From the NCBI GenBank assembly GCA_965263165.1, contig OZ253584.1, forward strand, positions 2,852,001 through 2,916,000: a stretch of 64,000 nt of DNA, given 5' to 3'. The stretch's first letter is position 1. The number at the start of each line of letters is the position of its first letter. Below are positions 8,354-17,039 of this stretch, piece by piece. The notes below the pieces were generated by a model. It searched no databases. It had not been told where the DNA came from and saw nothing but the letters and a program-made list of their open reading frames with translations. Source of the stretch: SAR202-VII-2 sp965263165 (GTDB lineage: Bacteria; Chloroflexota; Dehalococcoidia; Lucifugimonadales; SAR202-VII-2). The translations under genes and the position numbers were made by a program.

Positions 8354-8429
8354 TGGCTTACCCCCTTGCCCTTCCTGGCATCATCCTAGTCACGGAAACG
8401 ACCGCAGTCAATTGGGGCAGCCGCCGGCC

Positions 8430-9077
8430 TCAGTTCTGCCCAAAGCGCCGGGACAAGCCCTTCTCCTCGATCTCCTTCTGAATCCTCTCCTGGTCCCGCT
8501 TGATCAAGAGTATGCATGCCGCCAGGCGCTCCTGTAGGGAGTTCATCTCCAGAAACCGCTGCTTGGCGCGGCGGCCCGCCCTCAGCATGGTCATCAGAGC
8601 GTCTGAAAGCTCGCCGTGTCCGTCCGGGACGTCCACGTCGCGGACCCAGCCTCCCTGGAGCGTCATGAGCACCCGCGTGTAGGTCCCCAGCATCCGCTTG
8701 GCCTCCTGAACGGTTTCGGGGCGCGCATCGTCCCTGGGAGGGGCCAGGTTGACGACCCTGCCGACGAGGTAGGGCTCGTCATAGCTGAGGCTCCGTATGC
8801 GAAAGCGATGGAGGCCTTGGGTAACCACGTAGATGCGCCCCTGCCCCATCGAAGCGCTTTCAACAATCTGGGCAACCGTGCCGACCTCATACGGGGTTGC
8901 ATACTCGCCGGCCTCCTGTCCCTCGCGGATCAGCACCACGCCGAAGCAGTGGTCGTCAGCGGGGATGTCGCGCAACATCTTCTTGTAGCGCTCTTCAAAG
9001 ACTTGGAGGGGGAGGTTGGCGCCGGGGAAGAGTACGGTGTTGAGGGGAAACAGGGGGAGGTCTCGCTCTTGTGCCAT
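8430..9077 (-). CDS. LON peptidase N-terminal (substrate-binding) domain protein
   Basis: A 215-residue stand-alone LON substrate-binding domain. It opens MAQERDLPLFPLNTVLFPGANLPLQVFEERY, the hallmark of the domain, and continues with GVVLIREGQE and a helical C-terminus (SDALMTMLRAGRRAKQRFLEM). There is no AAA ATPase or protease domain, so it cannot act as a Lon protease by itself. The start at 9077 is set by the domain; the frame is open upstream without similarity. Such proteins are widespread next to unrelated housekeeping genes, and their role is not settled. Confidence 0.9.
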   Translation of the reverse strand: MAQERDLPLFPLNTVLFPGANLPLQVFEERYKKMLRDIPADDHCFGVVLIREGQEAGEYATPYEVGTVAQIVESASMGQGRIYVVTQGLHRFRIRSLSYDEPYLVGRVVNLAPPRDDARPETVQEAKRMLGTYTRVLMTLQGGWVRDVDVPDGHGELSDALMTMLRAGRRAKQRFLEMNSLQERLAACILLIKRDQERIQKEIEEKGLSRRFGQN

Positions 9078-9221
9078 GGGACGCCCGATATGTTGAGGCT
9101 CATGCCCTCGGTTGGTGGGTGCGCCACATTGTAGCGCGAGGCGCCTGGGGCGGCAAACGGGGCAGGAGGTGAAGCCCATGTCCACGCCCAGAACATTCGC
9201 CACCACCAATGCCTGCCTGCG

Positions 9222-10733
9222 CTACCCGCTCAAATTCATCGCCAGATTCACCAGCGTCCTCACCGGCGTTCCGGTGGCCCCCTTCACCCTATACCCCTTC
9301 TCCTTGTGGGAAATGAACGTCCCAGCTATGTCGAGGTGCACCCAGGGCGTGTCCTCGCTGAACTCGGCCAGGAAGAGGGCGGCCGTTATGGAGCCGGCGC
9401 CGCGGCCGCCGGTGTTTTTCACATCGGCGATGTCGCTCTTGATCTGCTCCTTGTACTCCGGGTACATCGGAAGCTGCCAGATGCGTTCCCCGGCCTGGTT
9501 GCCGGCCTCGGCCACCTTGTCGTACAGCTCCTGGTTGTTGGTGAAGCCGCCGGTGGCCTGGTCCCCCAGAGCCACCGTGATGGCCCCGGTGAGCGTGGCA
9601 ACGTCAACCAACCGCCTCAGATCCATCGTCCGCGCATACGACAGCGCGTCGGCCAAGATCAGCCGGCCCTCCGCGTCGGTGTTGTCGACCTCCGCTGTCT
9701 TGCCGTTCATAGCGCGGATCACGTCGCCGGGACGCTGCGCACTGCCCCCCGGCATATTCTCCGTGCACGGCGCGATGGCCGTGACGTTGATGCGGGGCTT
9801 CAACTGAGCTATGGCCTGCATCGCTCCGATCACCGCCGCCGCGCCGCTCATGTCGCCCTTCATCTCCCACATGCCGCCGGCGGACTTGAGCGAAATGCCG
9901 CCGGAGTCGAAAGTGATGCCCTTGCCCACCAGGCCCAGGTTGTTGTCGGCATCATCGGGGTCGCCGGTATAGCGCAACACGATCATCTTGGGGGGTTGAT
10001 GGCTGCCCCGCGCCACCGCCAGCAGCATGCCCATGCCCAACTCTTCCATACGGAGCGCGTCGATGACATCGATCTCCAGCCCCTGTTGCTGCGCCATCTC
10101 CTGCGCCACCTCCGCCATCCGGGTCGGGGTCATGACGCTGGCCGGCTCATTCACCAGGTCCCGCGCCAGCAGCACCGCCTCAGCAACGATGCGACCCCTG
10201 TCGATGCCTGCCTGCAGGGCCGACAGCTTGCCTTGATCCTGCTCCACGATCTGAAGCTCGTCAAGCGTCTTGCCGTTATCGTCGTCTCCGTCCTTGGAGA
10301 AGTACTTCTTGAAGGTGTACAGGCCCAAGTGAGCGCCCTCGGCCATTGCCTGCGCCGACGCTTCCGGCGCCAGCCCGCCGATGCCGGCGCCGTGAGCCAG
10401 CGTTGCCGCCTGCCTCACGCCCAGCTTGCGCAGATAGCGCGACGACGATGCCGTCACCACTCTCACGACCTCATCATTGAAGTCCGCCTGCTTGCCCAAC
10501 CCCACCACGACCACCCGGGCCGAGGGCAGCTTGCCCAGGGTGTGGATGAGGGTCAGCTCACCCTTCTTGCCCTTGATCTCGCCGTCGGCGATGAGGGCGC
10601 TAATGGCGCCGTCCAATGCCCTGTCCACAGCGCCGGTCCCTCCACCCGGTGTCTCAACCCCCTCAAAAAGGTTGACGACCAACGCCCCCACCGGGACTTC
10701 CGTTATGTTCCCAGCAACGGCCCTGAAATCCAT
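9222..10733 (-). CDS. pepA: Leucyl aminopeptidase (M17 family)
   Basis: Cytosolic di-metal aminopeptidase that removes N-terminal residues from peptides and forms hexamers. All 503 residues match the usual length. The metal and active-site residues are present: K271, D276 (ITFDSGG), K283, D294 (MKGDMSG), and D353, E355, R357 in NTDAEGRLILADAL, the family signature. The N-terminal macro-like domain occupies about residues 1-160. It is transcribed with the LON-domain gene and the cyclodeaminase-like gene on the minus strand with gaps of 80-150 bases. Confidence 0.95.
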   Translation of the reverse strand: MDFRAVAGNITEVPVGALVVNLFEGVETPGGGTGAVDRALDGAISALIADGEIKGKKGELTLIHTLGKLPSARVVVVGLGKQADFNDEVVRVVTASSSRYLRKLGVRQAATLAHGAGIGGLAPEASAQAMAEGAHLGLYTFKKYFSKDGDDDNGKTLDELQIVEQDQGKLSALQAGIDRGRIVAEAVLLARDLVNEPASVMTPTRMAEVAQEMAQQQGLEIDVIDALRMEELGMGMLLAVARGSHQPPKMIVLRYTGDPDDADNNLGLVGKGITFDSGGISLKSAGGMWEMKGDMSGAAAVIGAMQAIAQLKPRINVTAIAPCTENMPGGSAQRPGDVIRAMNGKTAEVDNTDAEGRLILADALSYARTMDLRRLVDVATLTGAITVALGDQATGGFTNNQELYDKVAEAGNQAGERIWQLPMYPEYKEQIKSDIADVKNTGGRGAGSITAALFLAEFSEDTPWVHLDIAGTFISHKEKGYRVKGATGTPVRTLVNLAMNLSG

Positions 10734-10814
10734 CGCGAGTCCTCCTCATTTAGTTCTCTTTGTTGGCATCCGCCAGTCCTCGGGCGGCGAAGCCGAGTGC
10801 AGCGGCATTGCTAC

Positions 10815-11768
10815 TTACAACGGCAATTCGGGCATGTCGCCGCCGAATTCGCGGTGCAGGTAATGTGCCACCGCCACGTCCTCAATGGCGAGGCCCTGGC
10901 TCTCGAACAACGTGATCTCAGAGTCGTCAATGCGGCCCGGTACGACGCCCCCAACCACGTCCCGCAACTCCCGCACCCGCTCCCATGCCACCACTGCCCG
11001 GTCCACAGCCCAGATCATCTCCCCGCATTCAAGCTTCGCCGTCGCCATAGAATCCACGACAATCCGCTCGGAGCGGCGCACCGCTTCGTCGTCCAGCTCC
11101 CGGCGCATCCAGTGATTGCTGCCGGCGGCGTTGATATGCTGCCCCGCTTCCAGCCACTCGCCCGCCAGCACCGGCTCGCGGGCTGTGGTGATAAGGTTGA
11201 TGATGTCGGCGCCCTGCACACACGTTTGGCCGCTATCCACCGGCACAACTGGTATGCTCAGTCTTTCAGACATGGTCTCGGCGAAGGACAGGCGCCGCTC
11301 CGGGGATCGGCTGTAGGCTCTGACGCCGGTGATGTTCCGCACCGCGCAGACCGCCTCCAACTGTGTCTCAGCCTGGGACCCAGTCCCTATACAGGCCACC
11401 GTCGAGGCCCCCTTCCGGGCCATATGCCGCGTTGCCAGCCCGCTGGCGGCCCCCGTCCGAATCCTCCCCAGATGGCCGGCCTGAAACAGAGCAAGCAGCT
11501 CGCCGGTGGAGGAGTCGTACAGGTTGACCAGCATCGCGCCGCCCACGGAGTAGCTCTTGAACCCGTGTACTCCATGCCCGTAGATGGCGGCCGTCATGAT
11601 GTGAAAAAAACCTTGCCCCAGGCGGATGCGCCTGCGAGCGTGGTCCACAGCTTCGCCCCTGCTCCACAGGAGGAACGCCTCTTCCAGCACGTTGATGGTC
11701 CGGGCCATCGGCAGGCAGCTCTGTACGTCGGATTCGCTGAAGAAGCGGGTCAAGGCCCAACTCCTCAT
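10815..11768 (-). CDS. Ornithine cyclodeaminase / mu-crystallin family protein
   Basis: An NAD(P)-binding protein of 317 residues. The segment FKSYSVGGAMLVNLYDSSTGELLALFQAGHLGRIRTGAASGLAT, split here by no gap, is the family core, and IGTGSQAETQ begins the Rossmann fold near residue 130. Members include ornithine cyclodeaminase, alanine dehydrogenase and imine reductases; the sequence does not decide between them. The ATG at 11768 (MRSWALTRFFSE) is chosen because family similarity begins there. Confidence 0.85.
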   Translation of the reverse strand: MRSWALTRFFSESDVQSCLPMARTINVLEEAFLLWSRGEAVDHARRRIRLGQGFFHIMTAAIYGHGVHGFKSYSVGGAMLVNLYDSSTGELLALFQAGHLGRIRTGAASGLATRHMARKGASTVACIGTGSQAETQLEAVCAVRNITGVRAYSRSPERRLSFAETMSERLSIPVVPVDSGQTCVQGADIINLITTAREPVLAGEWLEAGQHINAAGSNHWMRRELDDEAVRRSERIVVDSMATAKLECGEMIWAVDRAVVAWERVRELRDVVGGVVPGRIDDSEITLFESQGLAIEDVAVAHYLHREFGGDMPELPL

Positions 11769-11955
11769 GGAGGACTCATATTTCCCGGTGGACCCCCTCG
11801 CCAGAGAGCAAGCGCGTGCGACGGCCCGGCCAGGCGGGGGCGGTGTCCTCAACCCGCCCCGATCGTCCGGCTTCCCTGCCCACTACTTCACCAACCGGAA
11901 GAAACCGGCTTCAGTGTAGCACAGGCCCTTCCGCCAGCGTCCCGGCGCCCCTCGG

Positions 11956-11985
11956 TTGTTGGGCCTCCGCCGCGTCAGCTATAAT
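11956..11985 (+). promoter_or_regulatory. Candidate sigma-70 promoter of fabF
   Basis: TTGTTG at 11956-11961 and a perfect TATAAT at 11980-11985 with an 18-base spacer, 35 bases before the fabF start codon. The arrangement is plausible but untested. Confidence 0.45.
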
Positions 11986-12020
11986 CCGGTCATCTCTCTT
12001 CCCGCGGAAGCCCCTTACCC

Positions 12021-13268
12021 ATGAGCCTTGAACGTCGCGTCGTCATCACCGGCATCGGCATGGTCACCCCCCTCGGGCTCGACACCAAGACTACCTGGAA
12101 GCGCTTGGTGGCCGGCGAGTCCGGCATCGGCCACATTTCCGCCTTCGACGCCGAGAAGTTCGACACCCGCATCGCCGGTGAGGTCAAGGACTTTGACGCC
12201 ACCGAATACATGACTCGCAAGGAGGCCCGCCGCGCCGACCGCTTCACCCAACTAGCCGTGGCCGCGACCCGCGAGGCCCTCTCCTCCGCCGATTTCCAGG
12301 TCACCGACGACAACTCAGAACGCGTCGCCTGCCTAATAGCCAGCGGTATCGGCGGCATCATCACCCTTTGCGAGCAGCAGGACGTTCTTCGCGACCGCGG
12401 GCCGGACCGCATCAGCCCGTTCCTGGTGCCCATGATCCTGGTCAACATGGCGTCGGGGGTCGTCTCCATGCGGGAGACGCTCCGGGGCGTCAATATCGCC
12501 CCGGTATCCGCCTGCGCCAGCAGCGGAGACGCCATCGGACAGGCACTTCAACTGATCCTGGCCGGCGACGCCGATGCAGTTGTGGCCGGCGGAACCGAGG
12601 CCCCTATAGCGCCTCTCGCCGTCGCCGGGTTCAACGCCGCGGGGGCCCTATCCAAACGCAACGACGACCCCAAGGCCGCCTCGCGGCCCTTCGACGCCAA
12701 TCGAGATGGCTTTGTCATGGCCGAGGGCGCCACTACGCTCCTGCTGGAAAGGGCGGACTACGCGATCGCCCGGGGCGCGCCCATCATCGCTGAGCTCGCC
12801 GGATGGGGCGCATCGGCCGACGCCCACCATATAACCATGCCGGCGCCCGGCGGCGAGGGCGCAGTCAGGGCCATGCGCATAGCGCTCAAGAAAGCCGGCC
12901 TGGCGCCCAAGGACATCAGCTACATCAACGCCCACGGGACCTCCACGCTCGCCAACGACAAGTTCGAGACGCAGGCCGTGAAAACCGTCTTTGGTCCGGA
13001 GGCCTACAAGACGCCCATGAGCTCGACGAAGTCCATGACTGGGCACCTTCTGGGCGCAGCCGGCGCCGCCGAAGGCGCGGTCTGCGCCATGGCCATCCGC
13101 GATGGCGTGGTCCCACCGACGATCAACCTGGAAACGCCCGACCCCGAGTGCGATTTGGAATACGTCGCCAACCTTGCGCGCAGGGGAACCCTCAAGGCCG
13201 CTATGAGCAACTCCCTGGGTTTCGGCGGCCACAATACGTCCCTCGTCTTCAAGGCCTGGCAAGCCTAG
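12021..13268 (+). CDS. fabF: 3-oxoacyl-[acyl-carrier-protein] synthase II
   Basis: Condensing enzyme that extends acyl-ACP with malonyl-ACP in type II fatty acid synthesis. The catalytic triad is complete: C165 (VSACASSGDA), H305 (NAHGTSTLAND) and H342 (GHLLGAAGA). The 415-residue length and opening RRVVITGIGMVTPLG are standard. No acyl carrier protein or other fab gene is adjacent, so this is an isolated copy; recJ follows 31 bases downstream and may be co-transcribed. A promoter-like TATAAT lies just upstream. Confidence 0.95.
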   Translation: MSLERRVVITGIGMVTPLGLDTKTTWKRLVAGESGIGHISAFDAEKFDTRIAGEVKDFDATEYMTRKEARRADRFTQLAVAATREALSSADFQVTDDNSERVACLIASGIGGIITLCEQQDVLRDRGPDRISPFLVPMILVNMASGVVSMRETLRGVNIAPVSACASSGDAIGQALQLILAGDADAVVAGGTEAPIAPLAVAGFNAAGALSKRNDDPKAASRPFDANRDGFVMAEGATTLLLERADYAIARGAPIIAELAGWGASADAHHITMPAPGGEGAVRAMRIALKKAGLAPKDISYINAHGTSTLANDKFETQAVKTVFGPEAYKTPMSSTKSMTGHLLGAAGAAEGAVCAMAIRDGVVPPTINLETPDPECDLEYVANLARRGTLKAAMSNSLGFGGHNTSLVFKAWQA

Positions 13269-13299
13269 GCGCTCAGCTGGCCTTCCAGAAAGAGAGACT

Positions 13300-14994
13300 G
13301 TGATCCAGCCCCCTCGCAAACGATGGCGCATTTTGCCGTCGCCGCCCACGTCCTATACCCAGTGGTTCCACAACCTGCCGTACCTCTGGGCGCGCCTCCT
13401 CTACCACCGCGGGCTTCAGAGTTCCGATCAGGCGGACGCCTGGCGCCGCCCTGCAGAGGGCGCGCTGCAGGACCCCTTCCTGCTCCCCGGCATGGACCGC
13501 GCCGTGCAGCGCTTGGAGCAGGCCATCAGCGCCGGCGAGACCATCGCCGTCTACGGCGACTTTGACGCTGACGGCGTCACCGGGTGCGCCGTGGTCTCTA
13601 TGGCCCTAGAGCATCTGGGCGCTCGAACTCTGCCCTACATCCCGCACCGCGTCGACGAAGGGCACGGTCTCAACGCAGACGCCCTGATGGACCTAGCGGG
13701 AAGAGGAGCCAACCTTGTCGTGACCGTCGATTGCGGCGTCACCGACGTGACGGAGGTAGGGCTGGCGCGGGAGCTTGGCATGGAGGTCGTCATTACCGAC
13801 CATCACGCCCCCTCTGACACGCTGCCCGACGCTGCCGCCATTGTCGCCCCCCGCCACCCGCAGGCCACGGTGGCCCCTTCGCCGCTGGCGGGCGTGGGCC
13901 TAGGCCTGAAGCTGGTCCAAGGCCTATACAGCCACCTGCAGACCCCGTTGCCCGGCCAGTTCCTCCAGCTTGCAGCCATAGGCACCATCGCCGACCTCGT
14001 CCCGCTGGAAGGAGAGAACCGCTTGCTCGTGGCCCAAGGCCTCGCCAGCATCCGCTCAGAGCCCCTGCCCGGAGTGCAGGCCCTGCTCAACGTGGCGGGC
14101 GTCGACGCTGCAGCCGTTGACGCTGAGGTCGTCTCCTTTGCCCTGGCGCCCCGCATCAACGCCGCCGGAAGGGTTGAACACGCCGCTCAGGCGTTGAAGG
14201 TCCTGCTGGCCCACCAGACCGAGGACGCCATGCCCCCGGCTCGAGAGTTGGAGCGGCTCAATGTGCAAAGGCGGGAGTTAACCAAGGGGGCGGTAGACCA
14301 GGTCTGGCCTCAAGCGGACGCTCAACGCCATCGGCCGCTCCTGTTCGTCGCGGACGAAGAGCTGCACGAAGGCATCATCGGGCTCGCCGCCAGCAGGCTC
14401 GTCGACGCCTACTACCGGCCCGCCGTTGTCGTGGCAAAGCGGGAGGGACTGAGCAGGGGAAGCTGCAGAAGCATTCCGGAGTTCAACATGGTAGAGGCAC
14501 TGACCGAGTGCCGGGGCCTCTTCGCTCGTTTCGGGGGACATCACATGGCCGCCGGGTTCGAATTGGAGACGGCCCTGCTTCCTCAAATCGACGAGCGGCT
14601 CAACGCCATCGCCGAGAGAACGCTGGCAGGCCTCGACTTGACCCCCAGCATCGATATTGATGCTGAGGTGTCGCTGGGAGCATTCACCCCCGATACTCTG
14701 CGGTTCATTCAGTCGATGGCCCCGTTCGGAGCCGGGAACCTGCCGCCCACCTTCCTCTCCCGCAACGCGGAAGTGACGCAGGCCCGCACCGTTGGCGCCA
14801 CCGGCAGCCACCTCCTGCTCAAAGTTCGGCAGGATGGCCTCGCGTGGAACGCCATGGGCTTTGGCCTGGGAGAAAGCTGGGTGGAAGGAGTACAGCGAAT
14901 CGACCTAGTATACAGCCTTGGTATCGACCGTTGGAACGGGGTGGAAACCCACCGGCTCATGGTCAAGGACTGGCGGCCGGGCGGCAGCCCCTGA
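13300..14994 (+). CDS. recJ: Single-stranded-DNA-specific exonuclease RecJ
   Basis: A 5'-3' single-strand DNA exonuclease of the DHH superfamily used in recombination and repair. Motif I YGDFDADGVTG gives D87, D89 and D91. Motif II is VDCGVTD (D144), motif III DHH is at 167-169, and the DHHA1 domain carries FARFGGHHMAAGFELE near residue 405. At 564 residues it has the standard core plus OB-fold. The start is GTG at 13300. It is downstream of fabF on the same strand and converges with the zinc dehydrogenase at 15146. Confidence 0.95.
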   Translation: MIQPPRKRWRILPSPPTSYTQWFHNLPYLWARLLYHRGLQSSDQADAWRRPAEGALQDPFLLPGMDRAVQRLEQAISAGETIAVYGDFDADGVTGCAVVSMALEHLGARTLPYIPHRVDEGHGLNADALMDLAGRGANLVVTVDCGVTDVTEVGLARELGMEVVITDHHAPSDTLPDAAAIVAPRHPQATVAPSPLAGVGLGLKLVQGLYSHLQTPLPGQFLQLAAIGTIADLVPLEGENRLLVAQGLASIRSEPLPGVQALLNVAGVDAAAVDAEVVSFALAPRINAAGRVEHAAQALKVLLAHQTEDAMPPARELERLNVQRRELTKGAVDQVWPQADAQRHRPLLFVADEELHEGIIGLAASRLVDAYYRPAVVVAKREGLSRGSCRSIPEFNMVEALTECRGLFARFGGHHMAAGFELETALLPQIDERLNAIAERTLAGLDLTPSIDIDAEVSLGAFTPDTLRFIQSMAPFGAGNLPPTFLSRNAEVTQARTVGATGSHLLLKVRQDGLAWNAMGFGLGESWVEGVQRIDLVYSLGIDRWNGVETHRLMVKDWRPGGSP

Positions 14995-15046
14995 CGCGCG
15001 CGGGCGTGGAACAGAGGCCCCTCTTCTGACATCGCCCTTTCGCTCC

Positions 15047-15122
15047 CGCTTCACGCTGGCGCACCCAATGGCGCGCAGCCGGCGCGTGAAGCGAGGAGAA
15101 CCTATCCGCCTTTCGGCGGGCC
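15047..15122. terminator. Hairpins between convergent genes, possible bidirectional terminator
   Basis: CGCTTCACGC (15047-15056) pairs with GCGTGAAGCG (15084-15093) across a GC-rich 27-base interior. A second small hairpin CCGCC-TTTC-GGCGG follows at 15106-15119. They fill the 150-base gap between the 3' ends of recJ and the minus-strand dehydrogenase. There is no clear T-run, so intrinsic termination is uncertain. Confidence 0.4.
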
Positions 15123-15145
15123 GTTGCCATCAAAGTCGGGCCCGC

Positions 15146-16183
15146 CTACGGCGCCACCACCACCTTCCCGAAAAAGCTGGAGCCCTCCAGCATCTCATGG
15201 GCCTGGCGGGCCTCCTCCAACGGGAACACTCGATGCACCCTACCCCGTATGATGCCGCGGTTCGCCAGGCTCGCGATCTGCCGCATCGACTCGCGAGACC
15301 CCATCGACACGCCGAAGATGTGGACCTGCTTCGTGAACACGATCCCCATCTGCAACTCAGCCTTGTAGCCGGACGTAACGCCGCAGATGCCGTAGTACCC
15401 CCCCGGGGCCAGAGAGGCGAACCCATCGGGCCAGAAGCTTGCCCCAACGTGGTCCACCACTGCGTCCACCCCCTCGCCGTTGGTAATCTCCATCACCCTC
15501 TCCGCCACATCCTCCTGCGTGTAGTCGATGACGTGGTCTGCGCCTTCCTCGTAGGCCAGCCTGACCTTCTCGGAACTGCTCGTCGTGGCAATAACCCTCG
15601 CCCCGACCGCGTGCTTGCCAACCTGGATGGCTGCCGCTCCAACTCCAGCGGACGCCGACGGCACTAGGACCGTTTGCCAGGGCCGCAGGCCGGCGGTTTC
15701 TATGAGGATGGTCCAGACCGGTAGAAACGTCGTCGGCAGCGCCGCGGCCTCCTCGAAGGTGAGGCTGTCGGCAATGGGAAAGGCGTTGATTGCCGGGGCC
15801 ACCACGTACTCGGCATAACCGCCGTTCAGGGTGCTCCCCAGCATCTGCCTCTGCTGGCACAGGTGCTGCCAGCCATCCTTGCAGAACCGGCACTGCTCGC
15901 AGGGAACGGGCGGATAGAGGACCACCCTCTGCCCCACGACAACGTTGGCCACCTCCGGCCCCGCCTCCACCACCTCCCCCGCGATGTCGATGCCCAAGAC
16001 GAACGGCTCCGGCAACTCCCGCCGGCGGCCCCTCGCGCCGGAGCGCGTGTAGACGTCCAGCCGATTCAGGGCGCAGGCCCCCACCCGCACCTTGACGTCG
16101 TGCAGGCCGATCTGCGGCTCCGGCAGATCGCCGTACTGGAGAACTTCGACCCCGCCCTGGCTCTCGATGAAGACCGCTTTCAT
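15146..16183 (-). CDS. Zinc-binding medium-chain dehydrogenase / quinone oxidoreductase-like
   Basis: A 345-residue MDR-family oxidoreductase. It opens MKAVFIESQGGVEVLQYGDLPEPQIG. The structural-zinc lobe is present (PCEQCRFCKDGWQHLC around 97-112), and the Rossmann glycine motif appears as ASAGVGAAAIQVGK. The segment ALNRLDVYTR stands where the catalytic-zinc cysteine of alcohol dehydrogenases would be, so the catalytic zinc is probably absent and quinone or enone reduction is more likely. The ATG at 16183 is preferred over a GTG two codons upstream because GGAG precedes it. Confidence 0.88.
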   Translation of the reverse strand: MKAVFIESQGGVEVLQYGDLPEPQIGLHDVKVRVGACALNRLDVYTRSGARGRRRELPEPFVLGIDIAGEVVEAGPEVANVVVGQRVVLYPPVPCEQCRFCKDGWQHLCQQRQMLGSTLNGGYAEYVVAPAINAFPIADSLTFEEAAALPTTFLPVWTILIETAGLRPWQTVLVPSASAGVGAAAIQVGKHAVGARVIATTSSSEKVRLAYEEGADHVIDYTQEDVAERVMEITNGEGVDAVVDHVGASFWPDGFASLAPGGYYGICGVTSGYKAELQMGIVFTKQVHIFGVSMGSRESMRQIASLANRGIIRGRVHRVFPLEEARQAHEMLEGSSFFGKVVVAP

Positions 16184-16257
16184 GGACACTCCCGTGGCTG
16201 GACTTGGACAGTAGTAGCGAGCGCTCAGCCCTCTTACGAACCTCCTCCCCCGTACTC

Positions 16258-16351
16258 GAGACCTTTGCGTAACTCCTGCGCCGAGTTTCCTGCGCTACTC
16301 AGTTCACCTTCATCCTAACCTTCCCTCGATTACTGGGGAAGGGATGGGAGA
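16258..16351. repeat. Decayed IS-end and hairpin remnant
   Basis: GAGACCTTTGCGTAACTCC starts a ~36-base stretch seen again, complemented, at 20891 and 30411. It ends GCGCCGAGTTTCCTGCGC. Further right, CCTTCCC and GGGAAGG form the central hairpin of the CTAG-bounded repeats. The region upstream of the dehydrogenase is thus a patchwork of old mobile DNA. Confidence 0.45.
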
Positions 16352-16369
16352 ATTAGCCAGGCGCAGGTT

Positions 16370-16734
16370 AGGCCTTTGATTGTATGTTGTTAAGTTTATC
16401 AGCCGGATCTCGGGGGGTGCAGGACGGATGCGTCGCGGAGCTGTCGCTGAGCCGTCGCTGATGCGTCGCCGAGCCGTCGTGGAGCCGTCGCTGATGCGTC
16501 GCTGAGCCGTCGTGGAGCCGTCGCTGATGCGTCGCTCAGCCGGATGGCTCCAAGGAGCTTGCCTCACGACGGCAGTCGCTCCGGTCCCAGCCTTCCTCGG
16601 AGGGTTGAGGGGCTGGGGGATGTTCCCCAGCCCCTCCTGCCACAGGGGGATTCTCTATGGTTAGCCCCCGGTACATACGTTATGCGGCAGGCTCCAAGGA
16701 AGAGGAGCAGGCCGGCGGCCCACTTCCTGGGGGC
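16370..16734 (-). ncRNA. Candidate structured RNA, copy A of a duplicated ~395-bp element
   Basis: Sequence similarity to 46769-47167 starts at AGGCCTTTGATTGTATG and ends exactly at the -35 box of the shared promoter. Read leftward from that promoter, the transcript would contain conserved blocks around CTAACCATAGAGAAT (loop of a GGGGG/CCCCC hairpin), CCGAGGAAGGCTGGGACCGG, then the 11-base array, then ATCCGGCTGAT and CATACAATCAAAG. No open frame is shared in a way that suggests protein. Copy A also has a strong extra hairpin GGGGCTGGGG/CCCCAGCCCC at about 16608-16633. I know no RNA family with this layout. Confidence 0.5.
16427..16536. repeat. Ten tandem 11-bp units inside copy A
   Basis: Exactly ten 11-base units without gaps, mostly GAGCCGTCGCT, GATGCGTCGCT or GAGCCGTCGTG, arranged with a 33-base higher-order period. 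The matching position in copy B carries units of another sequence. Confidence 0.9.
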
Positions 16735-16763
16735 AGTATAGCACAATAGTTCGGGTTTTGCAA
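16735..16763 (-). promoter_or_regulatory. Sigma-70 promoter of copy A element
   Basis: On the minus strand TTGCAA, a 17-base spacer, then TATACT. Copy B has the same -35 and spacer length with TATAAT. Similarity between the copies stops one base beyond the -35 box. Confidence 0.65.
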
Positions 16764-16764
16764 G

Positions 16765-17039
16765 AGGGGGATAGTCGTACAACGCCAGGTTGATGCGAGA
16801 TATCGCTGGTTGGGCTGGAGCCATTTGCGCGTGACGCAGGCTATGGACAGGTCTCACTCGGGGGGAGGACTGAGGTGGGGGCTAGCCGTTCCCCCAGACC
16901 TGCCGCGCCGCAAACCTCCCGCTGCCTTCCTGAAAACCGCCAAACGCATCAGGCGAGGCGGCTCTAACGAGAGCCTTCGGAGGACAGGGCAACGACCGAG
17001 GCCCCCGCCAGCGTTGACACGAGACGCTATGACCGCGGC
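16765..17039. other. Intergenic stretch without recognised gene
   Basis: Between the repeat element and the amidohydrolase stop codon. I see a short TGGGGG/CCCCCA hairpin near 16875-16898 with CTAG in its loop, and nothing that looks coding. Confidence 0.4.

Noticed and set aside
9306..11984. Open frame of about 892 codons on the plus strand
   Set aside because: It lies opposite pepA and the cyclodeaminase-like gene, is rich in His, Arg and Pro in the way of antisense frames, and has no recognisable domain.
16427..16536. CRISPR array
   Set aside because: The 11-bp units are contiguous with no spacers, and no cas gene is near.
16310..16567. Repeat protein encoded by the copy A array (11-residue repeat RRISDGSTTA)
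   Set aside because: The frame follows only from the 33-base periodicity; copy B gives unrelated peptides, so the conserved thing is the DNA or RNA, not a protein.
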